Position numbers and translations under genes: made by a program
Shown: positions 1 to 9,785 of the stretch, piece by piece
How the letters are laid out: the number at the start of each line of letters is the position of its first letter
Position numbering within the stretch: the first letter of the stretch is position 1
Notes under the pieces: model-generated
The model's database searches: none
Told to the model about the DNA's origin: nothing
The model's input: only the letters and a program-made list of their open reading frames with translations
Assembly: GCA_030066175.1 (NCBI GenBank)
Contig: JASJCC010000006.1
Coordinates: forward strand, 1 to 41,930
Reading direction: 5' to 3'
Source of the DNA: Paracoccaceae bacterium
Lineage (GTDB): Bacteria; Pseudomonadota; Alphaproteobacteria; Rhodobacterales; Rhodobacteraceae
DNA length: 41,930 nucleotides

Positions 1-633
1 CAAAAGCTCGATCGCGGTGATGCCCAGCTTGGTCATGTTCTCGATCACCGCATCCGACGCCACGCCCAGATAGGTGCCGGGCAAGACAACGTCCGGATGC
101 CGCCAGGTCAGGCCTTTGACATGGGCCTCGTAGATGATCGTCGATGCCATGGGCGTGCGCGGCGGGCTTGCGTCACCCCAGGAAAATGACGGGTCCGCCA
201 CCACGCATTTGGCCATGTTGGGCGCGCTGTCGCGTTTGTCAAAGCTGAGATCCGCATCGTCGGCGCCGACCGTGTAGCCCATCAGCGTGTCGGACCAGCG
301 CGGGTAATTCGTCAGCAGCTTGGCATAGGGGTCCATCAGCAGCTTGTTGGCGTTAAAGCGGTGGCCTTCTTCGGGTTGATACGGCCCGTGGGCGCGGTAA
401 CCATAGCGCTGCCCCGGCCTGAGGCCCGAGATATAGCCGTGCCAGACCCCGCCATTACGTTCAGGCAGATCAACCCGGTGGGTTTCGACGTCGTTTTCGT
501 CAAAGAGGCACAGCGTCATCCGCTCGGCATTGTCCGAGAAAACGGCGAAATTCACGCCTTCGCCGTTGAAATTCGCCCCGAGGCGTGGATCGCGGCTGGG
601 CCCGATCGTGATGTTTCTGCTCAATCCGGACAC
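1..633 (-). CDS. glgX: Glycogen debranching enzyme GlgX, N-terminal part (cut by window edge)
   Basis: Absent from the ORF track because it runs off the left edge. Reading the minus strand from about 633 gives 211 codons beginning [44 protein letters not shown], then GVWHGYISGLRPGQRYGYRAHGPY and STIIYEAHVKGLT, ending at the edge in KLGITAIELL. This is the CBM48 domain and the start of the GH13 barrel of GlgX/isoamylase-type debranching enzymes, which hydrolyse alpha-1,6 branches of phosphorylase-trimmed glycogen. The start is either GTG at 633 or TTG at 624. TTG has AGGTG six bases upstream and overlaps the glgA stop (TTGA), while GTG overlaps glgA by 13 bases. It is the last visible gene of the glg operon. 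The catalytic residues lie outside the window. Confidence 0.9.
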   Translation of the reverse strand, partial: MSGLSRNITIGPSRDPRLGANFNGEGVNFAVFSDNAERMTLCLFDENDVETHRVDLPERNGGVWHGYISGLRPGQRYGYRAHGPYQPEEGHRFNANKLLMDPYAKLLTNYPRWSDTLMGYTVGADDADLSFDKRDSAPNMAKCVVADPSFSWGDASPPRTPMASTIIYEAHVKGLTWRHPDVVLPGTYLGVASDAVIENMTKLGITAIELL

Positions 634-2054
634 CTCAGGCTTTCGTAAAGCGCCGCGTAGCGCGGGGCCGAGGCGGCCCAACCCACCGGCTGCGCCATGC
701 CGTTCTTTTGCATGGTCACAAAGCCGTCGTCACTGTCATAGATGTCGCAGAGGCGGTTCAGCGCTTCGCGCAACTGCGGCGCGGCAACGGGGTTGAACTT
801 GATCCCCGTGGCAACCCCCATCGACAAGGCGGCGACATTGGCGTCGATCACCGTGTCGGACAGGCCACCGGTATCGGCCACCAGCGGCATGGTGCCGTAG
901 CGCAGCCCGTATAGCTGGGTCAGACCGCAGGGCTCGAACCGGGACGGGATCAGGATGGCATCGGCACCGGCGATCATGCGGTGCGACAGCGCCTCGTCAT
1001 AGCCGATCTTGACGGCAACGCCGGGCACCTCTGCCGCGGCCTTGCGCCAGGCCTCTTCCAGCCAGGCCTCCCCCGTGCCCAAAAGCGCAAGCCGGGCGTC
1101 GCGCTCGGCCAGCACGTGCAGGCATTGCAGCAAAAGATCGAGACCCTTTTGTTCGGTCAGCCGGGAAATCACTACGCAGAGCGGCCCTTTTCCAGGCTTG
1201 AGGTCAAACTCCTTGAGCAGAGCCGTTTTGTTTTTCGCCTTACCCCTGGGGCTCTTGTACGGCGTGATCGCAGGATCCTTGGCCGGATCCCAGGCCACCT
1301 CGTCGATCCCGTTCAGGATGCCGGTCAGATCGGCCTCGCGGGTGCGGATCACCCCGTCAAGGCCCATGCCATATTCCGGTGTCAGAAGCTCGCGCGCATA
1401 GGTGGGACTGACGGTGGAAATCCGGTTCGCCGTGACCAGCCCGGCCTTCAGCGCGTTGACCCGTCCGTGGTATTCCAAGAGCTCATGCGTATAAAGCGCC
1501 CGCGGCAGGCGCATGGCACGCAGCTTGGCCGGTTCAGCCCAGCCATGGAACGCGATGTTGTGAACGGTCAGCAGCGTGCCTACGGCATCGTCTGCGGCCA
1601 TCTCTTGCAGGTAGAGCGGCGCCAGCGCACCTTGCCAGTCATGCGCGTGCAGGACATCGACATCGATCCCGTCAATGCCATTGGCCGCGAGACGGGCCGC
1701 CACCCAGGAAAGGGCGGCGAACCGTTCGGGATTGTCCGGCCAGTCCAGCCCATCCGCACCCAGATAGATCGAACCCGGCCGATCATAGAGATGCGGCGCC
1801 TCCAGCACCAAAAGCTCAAGCCCCGCCACTTCGTCGGCCAACACATTGCCCGGCCCGCCAAAGCAGTAGCGTTCGCGCCGCACCCGGCGCGGGTTTTCCA
1901 GCCTCTCCATCACCTGCGGATAGCCGGGCACCAGTGTGATCAGCCGCCAACCTTCGGGCTTCATCGCCGCCGGCAAGGCGCCGACCACGTCAGCCAGCCC
2001 GCCGGTCTTGATCAACGGCGCCACCTCGGAGGCGACCGAAAGAACCGTGTTCAT
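621..2054 (-). CDS. glgA: Glycogen synthase GlgA (ADP-glucose, GT5)
   Basis: 477 aa, the usual length for bacterial GlgA. It transfers glucose from ADP-glucose to the non-reducing end of alpha-1,4-glucan. The N-terminus [28 protein letters not shown] carries the KTGGL motif that binds ADP-glucose, and the C-terminal Rossmann half has the retaining GT-B motif [16 protein letters not shown] followed by TGGLSDTV. The ORF track starts 24 codons upstream at 2126, but that extension lies inside glgC. The ATG at 2054 overlaps the glgC stop as ATGA and matches the family N-terminus, so it is preferred. It is translationally coupled to glgC upstream and glgX downstream. Confidence 0.97.
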   Translation of the reverse strand: MNTVLSVASEVAPLIKTGGLADVVGALPAAMKPEGWRLITLVPGYPQVMERLENPRRVRRERYCFGGPGNVLADEVAGLELLVLEAPHLYDRPGSIYLGADGLDWPDNPERFAALSWVAARLAANGIDGIDVDVLHAHDWQGALAPLYLQEMAADDAVGTLLTVHNIAFHGWAEPAKLRAMRLPRALYTHELLEYHGRVNALKAGLVTANRISTVSPTYARELLTPEYGMGLDGVIRTREADLTGILNGIDEVAWDPAKDPAITPYKSPRGKAKNKTALLKEFDLKPGKGPLCVVISRLTEQKGLDLLLQCLHVLAERDARLALLGTGEAWLEEAWRKAAAEVPGVAVKIGYDEALSHRMIAGADAILIPSRFEPCGLTQLYGLRYGTMPLVADTGGLSDTVIDANVAALSMGVATGIKFNPVAAPQLREALNRLCDIYDSDDGFVTMQKNGMAQPVGWAASAPRYAALYESLRCPD

Positions 2055-3334
2055 AGCGCCCCTGCCCTGACGTCCAGCATTTTCTTGGTGATCAGGGTGA
2101 CGCCATTGTCGGAGACGCGGAACCACTTGGCGTCTTCCTCGGGGTCTTCGCCAACCACCAGGCCTTTGGGGATGGTGACGCCGCGATCGACCACCGCCTT
2201 GGTCAGTCGCGCTGAGCGTTCCAGCGTGACATAGGGCAGCAGGACCGAGTCATTCAAGCTGGAAAAGCTGTTGCAATGCACACCCGTGAAGAGCAGCGAA
2301 TTGCGTACCTCGGTGCCAGAGATGATGCAGCCGCCCGAGACCAGGCTCGACAACGCGCTGCCGCGGCGGTTTTCCTCGTCATGGATGAACTTGGCGGGCG
2401 GCATCAGCTCGGAATAGGTCCAGATCGGCCAGTCGCGGTCCCAGAGGTTCAGGTCGGGGGTGAAATCCGTCAGGTCGATATTGGCTTTCCAGAAGGCATC
2501 GACGGTGCCGACGTCGCGCCAATACGCGTTGGCGCCCGGCGCGGCCTGCACGCAGCTTTCGGTAAAGCGGTGCGCCATCGCCTTGCCGTGCTTGACCACG
2601 TAAGGAATGAGATCGCCGCCGAAATCGTGGTTCGAGCCTTGGGTCTCTGCATCCACGATCAGCAATTCGCGCAGATACTTCCAGTTGAAGACGTAGATGC
2701 CCATGGAGGCCAGCGTGAGGTTCGGATCCTCGGGGGTGCCCGGCGGATCCTTGGGCTTTTCGAGGAACTTGGTGATCTGGCCGTCGGCACCCACATCCAT
2801 GACGCCAAAGGCCGAGGCCTCTTCACGCGGCACGGTGAGGCAGCCGACGGTGACGTCGGCGCCAGTCTCGACATGCTCGCGCAGCATGATCTCGTAATCC
2901 ATTTTATACACGTGGTCACCGGCCAGGATCAGCACGTAATCCACGTCATAACTGTCGACGATGTCGATGTTCTGGAATACGGCGTCGGCGGTGCCGAGAT
3001 ACCATTGGCTTTCCGATACGCGCTGCGATGCCGGCAGGATGTCGAGATATTCGTTGCGCTCGGCGCGGAAAAAGTTCCAGCCACGCTGGACATGCCGGAT
3101 GAGCGAATGCGCCTTGTATTGGGTGGCAATCGCCATCTTGCGGATACCTGAATTGAGCGCGTTCGACAGCGCAAAGTCGATGATCCGCGCCTTGCCGCCG
3201 AAATACACCGCGGGTTTCGCGCGGGTGTCAGTCAGCTCCTTGAGCCGGCTGCCGCGTCCGCCCGCCAACACAAAGGCCATCGCCCGGTTCGACAATCGCG
3301 AGCTGATCCTTGCCCCTTCGCCTTTCGTCGCCAT
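2051..3334 (-). CDS. glgC: Glucose-1-phosphate adenylyltransferase GlgC
   Basis: 427 aa, full length. It makes ADP-glucose from glucose-1-phosphate and ATP, the committed step of bacterial glycogen synthesis. The nucleotidyltransferase signature [46 protein letters not shown] is near the N-terminus (about residues 20-65), and the sugar-phosphate region [14 protein letters not shown] is also present. The C-terminal third ([35 protein letters not shown]) is the left-handed beta-helix that mediates oligomerisation and allosteric control in the family. The start overlaps the glgB stop by one base (TAATG) and the stop overlaps the glgA start (ATGA). Confidence 0.97.
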   Translation of the reverse strand: MATKGEGARISSRLSNRAMAFVLAGGRGSRLKELTDTRAKPAVYFGGKARIIDFALSNALNSGIRKMAIATQYKAHSLIRHVQRGWNFFRAERNEYLDILPASQRVSESQWYLGTADAVFQNIDIVDSYDVDYVLILAGDHVYKMDYEIMLREHVETGADVTVGCLTVPREEASAFGVMDVGADGQITKFLEKPKDPPGTPEDPNLTLASMGIYVFNWKYLRELLIVDAETQGSNHDFGGDLIPYVVKHGKAMAHRFTESCVQAAPGANAYWRDVGTVDAFWKANIDLTDFTPDLNLWDRDWPIWTYSELMPPAKFIHDEENRRGSALSSLVSGGCIISGTEVRNSLLFTGVHCNSFSSLNDSVLLPYVTLERSARLTKAVVDRGVTIPKGLVVGEDPEEDAKWFRVSDNGVTLITKKMLDVRAGAL

Positions 3335-5550
3335 TACTGCGTCCTCCCCGGTTCATGTACGAAAATGAGTGTAGATAGCGGTGGCAGGATCATCGGCGCA
3401 GAGAACGGTTGCCCATGCGCGGCACCCGTCCCTGCCTCGACCCCGCCCAGATTGCCAAGACCACCGCCGCCATAGATCGGTGCGTCGGTGTTCAACGCCT
3501 CGCGCCAATGCCCTTCCAGCGGCAGGCCAAGATGCCAGTCATGCCGCGCGACTGGCGTGAAATTACACACCACTGCAACGTGCGGATCCTCCGGCCCACC
3601 GCGGCGCAGCCACGCGTAGACCGAGTGATCGGCGTCATTTGCCTCAATCCACTGAAAGCCATCGGCTTCGCAATCCTTGGCATGCAACGCCGATTCAGAC
3701 CGGTAAAGCGTGTTGAGATCGCGCACCAGCCGGCGCATTCCGGCGTGGTTTGGCGTAGCGGCCGCGTCCCAGTCGAGCTCGGCGTCGTGGTTCCATTCGC
3801 CAGGTTGCGCAAACTCACAGCCCATGAACACCAGCTTCTTGCCCGGATGCCCCCACATAAAGCCATAGTAAGCCCGCAGGTTGGCGAATTTCTCCCACTC
3901 GGTGCCGGGCATCTTTTGCAGCATCGAGCCTTTGCCGTGCACCACTTCGTCATGACTGATCGGCAGGATGAAGTTTTCCGAAAAGGCGTAGTGCAGGCCA
4001 AAGGTCATCTGGTGGTGATGGTATTTCCGGTGCACCGGCTCACGCCCGATATAGTCGAGCGTGTCGTTCATCCAGCCCATATTCCACTTGTAGCCAAACC
4101 CCAGCCCGCCTTCATGCACCGGGCGCGACACCGCAGGAAAACTGGTGCTTTCCTCGGCGGCGGTCAGGATGCCGTCAGCCGCACCATAGGTCACCGTGTT
4201 CATGCGTTGCAGCATGGCGATGGCTTCGAGGTTCTCGCGCCCACCGTGGATATTGGGCACCCATTCGCCGGGATCCCGCGAATAATCGCGGTAGAGCATC
4301 GAGGCGACCGCATCCACGCGCAGCCCGTCGACATGGTATTCTTCCAGCCAGTAAAGCGCGTTGGAGATCAGGAAGTTCGCCACCTCGCGCCGGCCATAGT
4401 TGTAGATCAGCGTGTTCCAGTCCTGGTGAAACCCCTCGCGCGGGTCGGCGTATTCGTAAAGCGCCGTCCCGTCGAACAGGCCCAACCCGTGCGGATCGGC
4501 CGGGAAATGCCCCGGCACCCAGTCAAGGATCACGCCGATGTCGCGCTTATGCGCTGCGTCCACCAACGCGCGAAATTCTTGCGGCGTACCGTGGCGGATC
4601 GTGGGCGCGAACAGGCCCACCGGCTGATAGCCCCATGAACCGTCGAACGGGTATTCGCTCAGCGGCATGAACTCGATATGGGTGAAGCCCATATCGGCGA
4701 CATAGTCGAGCAGCTCTGCAGCGGCCTCTTCATAGGACAGCATACGCCCGTCTTCGTGGTGCCGGCGCCGCCATGACCCCAGATGCACCTCGTAAATCGA
4801 GATCGGCGCGCTGCGGGCGTTGCCCCCGGCGCGATGTTCCATCCAGGCGCCGTCCTGCCAGTTGTAGCCCGCGATGTCGCGCACCACCGACGCGGTGGCG
4901 GGCGGATGTTCGGCGCCAAAACCCACCGGGTCGGCCTTGAGCGGCAAGGCCGCGCCATCCGGTCCGGTAACCTGGTATTTGTAACAGGCGCCGTCACCCA
5001 CGCCAGGGACAAAGATCTCCCATATTCCGGTGGCACCGCGCCGGCGCATCACGTGCCGCCGCGCGTCCCAGAAATTGAAATCCCCCACCAGGGCAACACG
5101 CTGCGCATTCGGGGCCCAGACCGCAAAATGCGTGCCTTGCGTCTCCTCATGTCGGGTCACATGTGCGCCCAGCACCTGCCAAAGCCGCTGATGTGTGCCT
5201 TCGCTGAATAGATGCTCATCCATCTCGCCCAGCACCGGGCCAAAGCGATAGGCGTCCTCAATCTCCCAAGTCGTCTCACCCGCCGTGCCGCGCAAACGGT
5301 AAGGGCCCGGTCCCGGCAAGCCACCGACAAAAACCGCGGGCGCCTCGGGCACGGGTTGCATGGGTTCCACACCATCCTGCGTGACCACGCTCAGCGTCTC
5401 GGCGCCCGGATCGAAGGCCACGACAAACCAGCTCTGACCACGCTGATGCGCGCCCAGCACCGCAAACGGATCGTCATGCGTGCCGTCCTGCACCCGGCGT
5501 GCATCGTCGGAGCTTATCGCAGTGTGAATGTCCTCGGCAGCGAGTTTCAT
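3334..5550 (-). CDS. glgB: 1,4-alpha-glucan branching enzyme GlgB
   Basis: 738 aa, matching long-form GlgB with two N-terminal CBM48-type domains ([24 protein letters not shown] at about 140-165). It forms alpha-1,6 branches in glycogen. The GH13 catalytic barrel shows [18 protein letters not shown] (nucleophile Asp), [13 protein letters not shown] (acid/base Glu) and [16 protein letters not shown] (third Asp), all intact. ATG at 5550 gives [35 protein letters not shown], a normal N-terminus. The gap to glgP upstream is 58 bp and contains no gene, so both probably share one transcript. Confidence 0.97.
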   Translation of the reverse strand: MKLAAEDIHTAISSDDARRVQDGTHDDPFAVLGAHQRGQSWFVVAFDPGAETLSVVTQDGVEPMQPVPEAPAVFVGGLPGPGPYRLRGTAGETTWEIEDAYRFGPVLGEMDEHLFSEGTHQRLWQVLGAHVTRHEETQGTHFAVWAPNAQRVALVGDFNFWDARRHVMRRRGATGIWEIFVPGVGDGACYKYQVTGPDGAALPLKADPVGFGAEHPPATASVVRDIAGYNWQDGAWMEHRAGGNARSAPISIYEVHLGSWRRRHHEDGRMLSYEEAAAELLDYVADMGFTHIEFMPLSEYPFDGSWGYQPVGLFAPTIRHGTPQEFRALVDAAHKRDIGVILDWVPGHFPADPHGLGLFDGTALYEYADPREGFHQDWNTLIYNYGRREVANFLISNALYWLEEYHVDGLRVDAVASMLYRDYSRDPGEWVPNIHGGRENLEAIAMLQRMNTVTYGAADGILTAAEESTSFPAVSRPVHEGGLGFGYKWNMGWMNDTLDYIGREPVHRKYHHHQMTFGLHYAFSENFILPISHDEVVHGKGSMLQKMPGTEWEKFANLRAYYGFMWGHPGKKLVFMGCEFAQPGEWNHDAELDWDAAATPNHAGMRRLVRDLNTLYRSESALHAKDCEADGFQWIEANDADHSVYAWLRRGGPEDPHVAVVCNFTPVARHDWHLGLPLEGHWREALNTDAPIYGGGGLGNLGGVEAGTGAAHGQPFSAPMILPPLSTLIFVHEPGRTQ

Positions 5551-5608
5551 GGCGTCAGCCTAGGCGACCTGCGGGCAAGAGCAACTGTGCAATTCGGACG
5601 CGCATGGC

Positions 5609-7981
5609 CTAAAGCGCGGATTTCGCACCCCAAATGTCGGTCATGTAGCCCCGGATTGCCCGGTCGGAGGAAAACCAACCAGACCGCGCGGTGTTGAGCG
5701 CGGCCTTGCGCATCCAGTTCGCCGGGTCGCGAAACGCCGCATCCACGGCGCGCTGCGTGGCGTAGTAATCGGCGAAATCCGAACAGACGAGGAAGTAGTC
5801 GGCCCCTTTGAGATCATCGGTGACCGCGCGGAACATGTCTGCCGCCTCGGGCGAAAACGTGCCGGCGTCAATCTCGTCGATGGCGCGGGTAAGCGGCGTG
5901 CTGGCGCGGATCGCCTCTTTCGCGTGATCCGGCACCGCGCGGCGCGTTACCACCTCATCCGCCGTCATCCCGAAGAGAAAGAAGTTCTCGGGCCCCACCC
6001 GCTCGCGTATCTCGACATTGGCGCCATCAAGCGTGCCAATGGTCAGCGCCCCGTTTAAGGCGAATTTCATGTTCCCGGTGCCCGAGGCCTCTTTGCCGGC
6101 CGTGGAGATCTGTTCGCTCAGGTCCGCGGCGGGGATCATCCGCTCGGCCGCGGTGACGTTGTAATTCGGCAGGTAGACGACCTTGAGGAACGGGCTGGTT
6201 ACCGGATCGGCGTTCAACACGTCGCCCACCCGGTTAATCAGGTGGATGATTTCCTTGGCCAGCACATAGCCCGGCGCCGCCTTGCCGCCAAAGATCTTGA
6301 CCCGCGGCACCCAGTTGCCATTCGGGTTGTCGCGGATCGCATGCCAGTGGGCGATGGTTTCAAGGATGTTGAGATGCTGGCGCTTGTATTCATGGATGCG
6401 CTTGATCTGGATGTCGAACATCGCGTCGGGATCGACGTCAATTGCCATCCTGTCCGAGATATGCCCGGCCAGCTCCAACTTGTTCGCCCGCTTGACGCTG
6501 GCAAAAGTGTCAAGGAACCCAGCATCGCCGATATGCGGCTCAAGGCTCTGCAACTGCTCCAGATCATCGACCCAGCCATCGCCAATCGTGTCGGTGATCA
6601 GCGCGGATAGCCCCGGGTTGCAGGTGTTCAGCCAGCGCCGCGGGGTGACACCGTTGGTCTGGTTGACGATGCGCTCGGGGTGCAGACGGTGGCATTCCTG
6701 GAACACCGTCTTCTTCATCAGCCCGGTATGCAGGGCCGACACGCCATTCACCTTGTGCGCCATGACAAAGCTCAGCTCGCCCATCTTGACCTCGCCATGC
6801 TCGACGACGGTGATCGCCCGATCCGGGTTGTTCCGCGCATGCCAGTCATCGATCCGTTCGATGATCTGCATGTGGCGCGGCAAGAGATCCGTCATCAGCC
6901 CTTCGGACCAGCGTTCCAGCGCCTCAGGCAGCAGCGTGTGATTGGTGTAGGACAGGCAGCGCTGCGCGGTCACGATGGCGTCGCCCATCTCCATCCCATG
7001 TTCGTCACACAGCAACCGCACAAGCTCGGGTCCGGCGATGGCCGGATGCGTGTCGTTGAGCTGGATCGCCACATGCTTTGGCATTTGCGTCAGGTCGGTA
7101 TGGTCGCTCAGGTAGCGGCGCAGGATGTCCCGCAGCGAGGCCGCGGTGAAAAAGAACTCCTGCTTGAGGCGCAGCTCTTTGCCTTCTGCCGTGGTGTCAT
7201 CGGGATAGAGCACCCGGCTGATCGTCCGTGCAAGGGCCTCAGGCCGGGCGGCTCCGGCATAGTCACCCCGGTTGAAACTCTCAAGATCGAGAATTTTTTC
7301 CGGCAGCGCGCCCCAGAGCCGCAGAGTATTGGCCCAACGCCCGCGCCAGCCCACAATCGGCGTGTCAAAGGCCTGGGCCATGACGGTCTCGTTCGGCGTC
7401 CAAACCGCGTGCTTGCCCGTTTCGCTGACGTCACCGCCAAAGCCGATGTGAAAACTGACTTCGGGCCGATCAAATTCCCAGGCATGGCGCTGCAGCAGCC
7501 AATCCTCGGGGTCTTCGAATTGGCGCCCGTCCAGAAAGCTTTGCCGAAAGAGCCCGTGTTCGTAGCGAATGCCATAGCCATAGGCCGGACAGCCGATGGT
7601 CGAGAGCGACTCCAGAAAACACGCCGCAAGACGCCCAAGACCGCCATTGCCCAGCGCGGCGTCAGGTTCGTCATAAAGCACATCCTCAAGCGACAGGCCC
7701 AAGTCAACCAGCGCGCCCTCAACCACCTCCAAAAGGCCAAGATTGACAATCGCATCCTGCAAGAGCCGCCCGATCAGGAACTCCATCGACAGGTAGTAAA
7801 CCCGCTTGTGATCGCGGGCATAGGTCTCGCGCGTGGCGGCGAACCACGGCTCGACAATCTGATCGCGAATGGCCAGCGACACGGCCGTACGCCAGTCATA
7901 AACCTGCGCGTGTTCGGCATCTTTGCCGAGCGCGAATTTCAGTTGCTTCAGGATGGCATCCCGCATACCGGCCGGAGTCAT
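5609..7981 (-). CDS. glgP: Glycogen phosphorylase GlgP
   Basis: 790 aa, typical GT35 length. It releases glucose-1-phosphate from glycogen using pyridoxal phosphate. It carries the PLP-lysine motif EASGTGNMKFALNGALTIGTLDGANVEI, and the N-terminal YLSMEFLIGRLLQDAIVNLGL and ALGNGGLGRLAACFLESLSTIG blocks are conserved. It is the first gene of the glg operon, so the promoter should lie in the 257 bp between its ATG (7981) and the divergent leader ORF. Having phosphorylase lead an operon that also contains the synthesis genes means breakdown and synthesis capacity are expressed together, with control presumably at enzyme level (inference). Confidence 0.97.
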   Translation of the reverse strand: MTPAGMRDAILKQLKFALGKDAEHAQVYDWRTAVSLAIRDQIVEPWFAATRETYARDHKRVYYLSMEFLIGRLLQDAIVNLGLLEVVEGALVDLGLSLEDVLYDEPDAALGNGGLGRLAACFLESLSTIGCPAYGYGIRYEHGLFRQSFLDGRQFEDPEDWLLQRHAWEFDRPEVSFHIGFGGDVSETGKHAVWTPNETVMAQAFDTPIVGWRGRWANTLRLWGALPEKILDLESFNRGDYAGAARPEALARTISRVLYPDDTTAEGKELRLKQEFFFTAASLRDILRRYLSDHTDLTQMPKHVAIQLNDTHPAIAGPELVRLLCDEHGMEMGDAIVTAQRCLSYTNHTLLPEALERWSEGLMTDLLPRHMQIIERIDDWHARNNPDRAITVVEHGEVKMGELSFVMAHKVNGVSALHTGLMKKTVFQECHRLHPERIVNQTNGVTPRRWLNTCNPGLSALITDTIGDGWVDDLEQLQSLEPHIGDAGFLDTFASVKRANKLELAGHISDRMAIDVDPDAMFDIQIKRIHEYKRQHLNILETIAHWHAIRDNPNGNWVPRVKIFGGKAAPGYVLAKEIIHLINRVGDVLNADPVTSPFLKVVYLPNYNVTAAERMIPAADLSEQISTAGKEASGTGNMKFALNGALTIGTLDGANVEIRERVGPENFFLFGMTADEVVTRRAVPDHAKEAIRASTPLTRAIDEIDAGTFSPEAADMFRAVTDDLKGADYFLVCSDFADYYATQRAVDAAFRDPANWMRKAALNTARSGWFSSDRAIRGYMTDIWGAKSAL

Positions 7982-8238
7982 GGTCTTCTCTCTTCAAGCT
8001 CGCAAAGCGCGCGGTGGCAGGGCGCAATGCCATTGGATTCATGTACGTTGATCCACCGGTCCGGGGCGGATGACAAGCAGGTGGGCGGAAATCCCTTATT
8101 ACCACCGGTCGTCCGCTTCCGATCTGGCGAAGTGATCAAAAATTGGGCATATGGCGAATTTCCAGTACGACGATACAGGACCTGTCAGATCAGGCTGCCA
8201 AACGCATACGTTACCTCTGGTGAATTTGGAGGAGACAG
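7982..8238. promoter_or_regulatory. Intergenic region between glgP and the DUF1036 transcript
   Basis: 257 bp between divergent transcripts, and therefore expected to contain the glgP operon promoter (minus) and the promoter for the plus-strand leader ORF and DUF1036 gene. I could not pick convincing -35/-10 pairs. The ORFs the track places here (for example 7896..8105 minus) are short, Arg/His/Pro-rich and look like noise. Confidence 0.4.
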
Positions 8239-8298
8239 ATGCCCCGCCACTGGTGTCAGATGACGCTCGACCATCTAGGGAGTCGGCCATGCGCCTGA
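8239..8298 (+). CDS. Possible 19-aa leader peptide upstream of and overlapping the DUF1036 gene
   Basis: ATG at 8239 is preceded by a near-ideal Shine-Dalgarno (GGAGGAGAC) and encodes MPRHWCQMTLDHLGSRPCA followed by TGA at 8296-8298. It is too short for the ORF track. Its 3' end overlaps the start of the DUF1036 gene (ATG 8289) in another frame, so ribosomes translating it would end 10 bases inside the next gene. It could be a leader peptide or translational coupler, or the strong SD could be coincidental. Nothing in the peptide identifies a signal beyond single Trp and Cys residues. Confidence 0.3.
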   Translation: MPRHWCQMTLDHLGSRPCA

Positions 8299-8852
8299 CA
8301 GGACAACTTATGCTGCTGGCGGCGCTCTTCTGGGCGGGGCAAGCGGCAGCGCAACTCGACATCTGCAACGGCACAGAGCTGCGCCAAAGCGTGTCCATCG
8401 GCTATGAGGCGCCAGAGGGCGGCTGGGTCTCCGAAGGCTGGTGGATCTTGGAACCCGGCGACTGCAAAACCGTGATGCGCCGCGAACTGGCGCGGCGCTA
8501 TTTCTACTACCGTGCCACTGTGAATGGCGGAGGGTTTGACGGACCTTTCAGCTTCTGCACGCAACCCGAACCCTACACGATCAAGGGGGATGCTGATTGC
8601 GAGGCACGCGGCTATCGCACTGAACGGTTCCGCAAGATCGACACCAACAACGCCGATCCTTTCACCTTGACGCTGGTCGACGAAACCCAGCGCGACCCCG
8701 AGGAGGACATCGTCTATCTGGATGAGGCAGGGCGCGAACTATCAGTTGATTTCCCAAACGGCAGCATTGGCGAACCCTTCACACAGACCGGCATCTTCAC
8801 AGGGCGTGCCCCCCGACGATGCAGAGCAAGGATTCCTACCGCGTCGAAATAA
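8289..8852 (+). CDS. Secreted DUF1036 protein, apparently C-terminally truncated
   Basis: 187 aa from ATG 8289, which has AGGGAG six bases upstream and opens on a clear Sec signal peptide (MRLTGQLMLLAALFWAGQAAA, cleavage before QLDICNG). The ORF-track start at 8151 only adds an unconserved tail ahead of this signal. The mature part LDICNGTELRQSVSIGYEAPEGGWVSEGWWILEPGDCKTVM, RYFYYRATVNGGGF and PFSFCTQPEPYTIKGDADCEARGY is a DUF1036 domain with conserved Trp and Cys residues; the function of the family is unknown. After GEPFTQTGIFTG the frame runs into an Arg-rich tail (RAPRRCRARIPTASK). Related roseobacter proteins, as I recall them, continue past this point for well over 100 residues, so the gene is probably broken by a frameshift at the C-run near 8810 or by a rearrangement. 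Confidence 0.75.
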   Translation: MRLTGQLMLLAALFWAGQAAAQLDICNGTELRQSVSIGYEAPEGGWVSEGWWILEPGDCKTVMRRELARRYFYYRATVNGGGFDGPFSFCTQPEPYTIKGDADCEARGYRTERFRKIDTNNADPFTLTLVDETQRDPEEDIVYLDEAGRELSVDFPNGSIGEPFTQTGIFTGRAPRRCRARIPTASK

Positions 8853-9039
8853 TGGAAAGAATGCCGCCAGCCTCGCCAAAACTCAAAGCCGCCTTATCGT
8901 CATCGGCCGAAGATCGGTCGATGACGTCCTCAAGCGGCTTTGGATACTGGAACCAGCAACGGCCTTCGAAGATGATGATACGCCCATCGTAGTCACCGGC
9001 AGTTTTCAGATTGAACCGGACAGGGCATTTTGAACGCAA
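8836..9039 (-). pseudogene. Possible fragment of an unrecognised minus-strand gene
   Basis: A 67-codon frame opening only with TTG and no Shine-Dalgarno. It contains a protein-like stretch, RFNLKTAGDYDGRIIIFEGRCWFQYPKPLEDVIDRSSADDDKAALSFGEAGG. It overlaps the end of the next minus-strand frame upstream (9006..9446) by 34 bases, so the two could be one gene split by a frameshift. I do not recognise the family. It also overlaps the last 17 bases of the DUF1036 frame. Confidence 0.25.
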
Positions 9040-9446
9040 AATGTGTATGCGGTGTCTGCGACAGAGCGCAGCGCGGCTGTATCGTCCACCACGTGTTCAC
9101 TATCGTCCTTCGCGACACCAAAGAGTGCCGCAGCTTGCGGTTCCAAAGTCAATCGCGGTGCGTAGGGCGCAAACGAAACATCGCTGGCCTCAAACGGTTC
9201 GATCTCCATCGTCTCAAACCTGTGCGGGTCATTACTTCGAACGGTCAAGTCGACGATGCTGTCGAATTCTCTCAAATTTTCCAGCAAGTTAGGACCTCGC
9301 GCTTTTCCCTTTTTCATGCGCAATTTGGCTTGTGGCAAGTTGATGCGCTTACCGCCGTGCTTTCTAACCGCACAGATCGACGCGCTGATCTTGCCGGAAT
9401 CCTTTGCGCTCCACGCCGCATTTGACGTCCAGCGACTGGTTCGCAA
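9006..9446 (-). CDS. Unrecognised small protein or gene remnant
   Basis: 146 codons from a TTG, or 103 from the ATG at 9317 (MKKGKARGPNLLENLREFD). Neither start has a visible Shine-Dalgarno. From about residue 44 the composition is balanced and acidic (REFDSIVDLTVRSNDPHRFETMEIEPFEASDVSFAPYAPRLTLEPQ), unlike the Arg/Gln/His-rich frames on the plus strand, so coding on this strand is more likely. No domain, signal peptide or membrane segment is seen. Just upstream (stop at 9484-9486) is another short startless minus frame, GFDLLRKTTDSVNDLTALVSDFTKLVGKFAIV. All three pieces may be debris of one gene. Confidence 0.35.
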   Translation of the reverse strand: MRTSRWTSNAAWSAKDSGKISASICAVRKHGGKRINLPQAKLRMKKGKARGPNLLENLREFDSIVDLTVRSNDPHRFETMEIEPFEASDVSFAPYAPRLTLEPQAAALFGVAKDDSEHVVDDTAALRSVADTAYTFCVQNALSGSI

Positions 9447-9785
9447 AACTCTACGCTGTGCAGGGTCGGCTCGGCGCCGACTCCTAAACTATCGCAAATT
9501 TTCCAACGAGTTTGGTGAAATCGCTCACCAGGGCGGTCAGGTCGTTGACCGAGTCCGTGGTTTTCCTCAACAGGTCGAAGCCCTCACTTCAGTATGTGTG
9601 GCCCAATGTTCCCCATCATGCGCTGCGGGGTATGCAAATACCCTTTGTGTTCTCTTTGTCGAAGCGACAGCGCGCATTAGTTTGGGCGTCGTTCCATGAG
9701 AAGTGGATTTGGCTCAACCGCATTGTTCGCCGCAACAATCAGAGAAGATGCCAACGCCAAACCACGCACGTGACAGGCGACGAGG
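9447..9785. other. Gene-poor stretch upstream of the gene remnant
   Basis: No convincing gene. It contains the startless minus-strand frame DLLRKTTDSVNDLTALVSDFTKLVGKFAIV (stop 9484-9486). It also holds one copy of an imperfect duplicated motif: CGCAAATTTTCCAACGAGTTTGG at about 9493 resembles CTCAAATTTTCCAGCAAGTTAGG at about 9271. The plus-strand ORFs in the track (9256..9699 and 9512..9892) have shadow-like compositions. Confidence 0.4.

Noticed and set aside
981-2234. 417-codon plus-strand ORF opposite glgA/glgC
   Set aside because: Arg/Gln/His-rich translation antisense to strongly conserved glgA and glgC.
3409-4638. 409-codon plus-strand ORF opposite glgB
   Set aside because: Shadow of glgB; no domain and shadow-like composition.
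6680-8263. 527-codon plus-strand ORF opposite glgP
   Set aside because: Antisense to conserved glgP; composition typical of a high-GC shadow.
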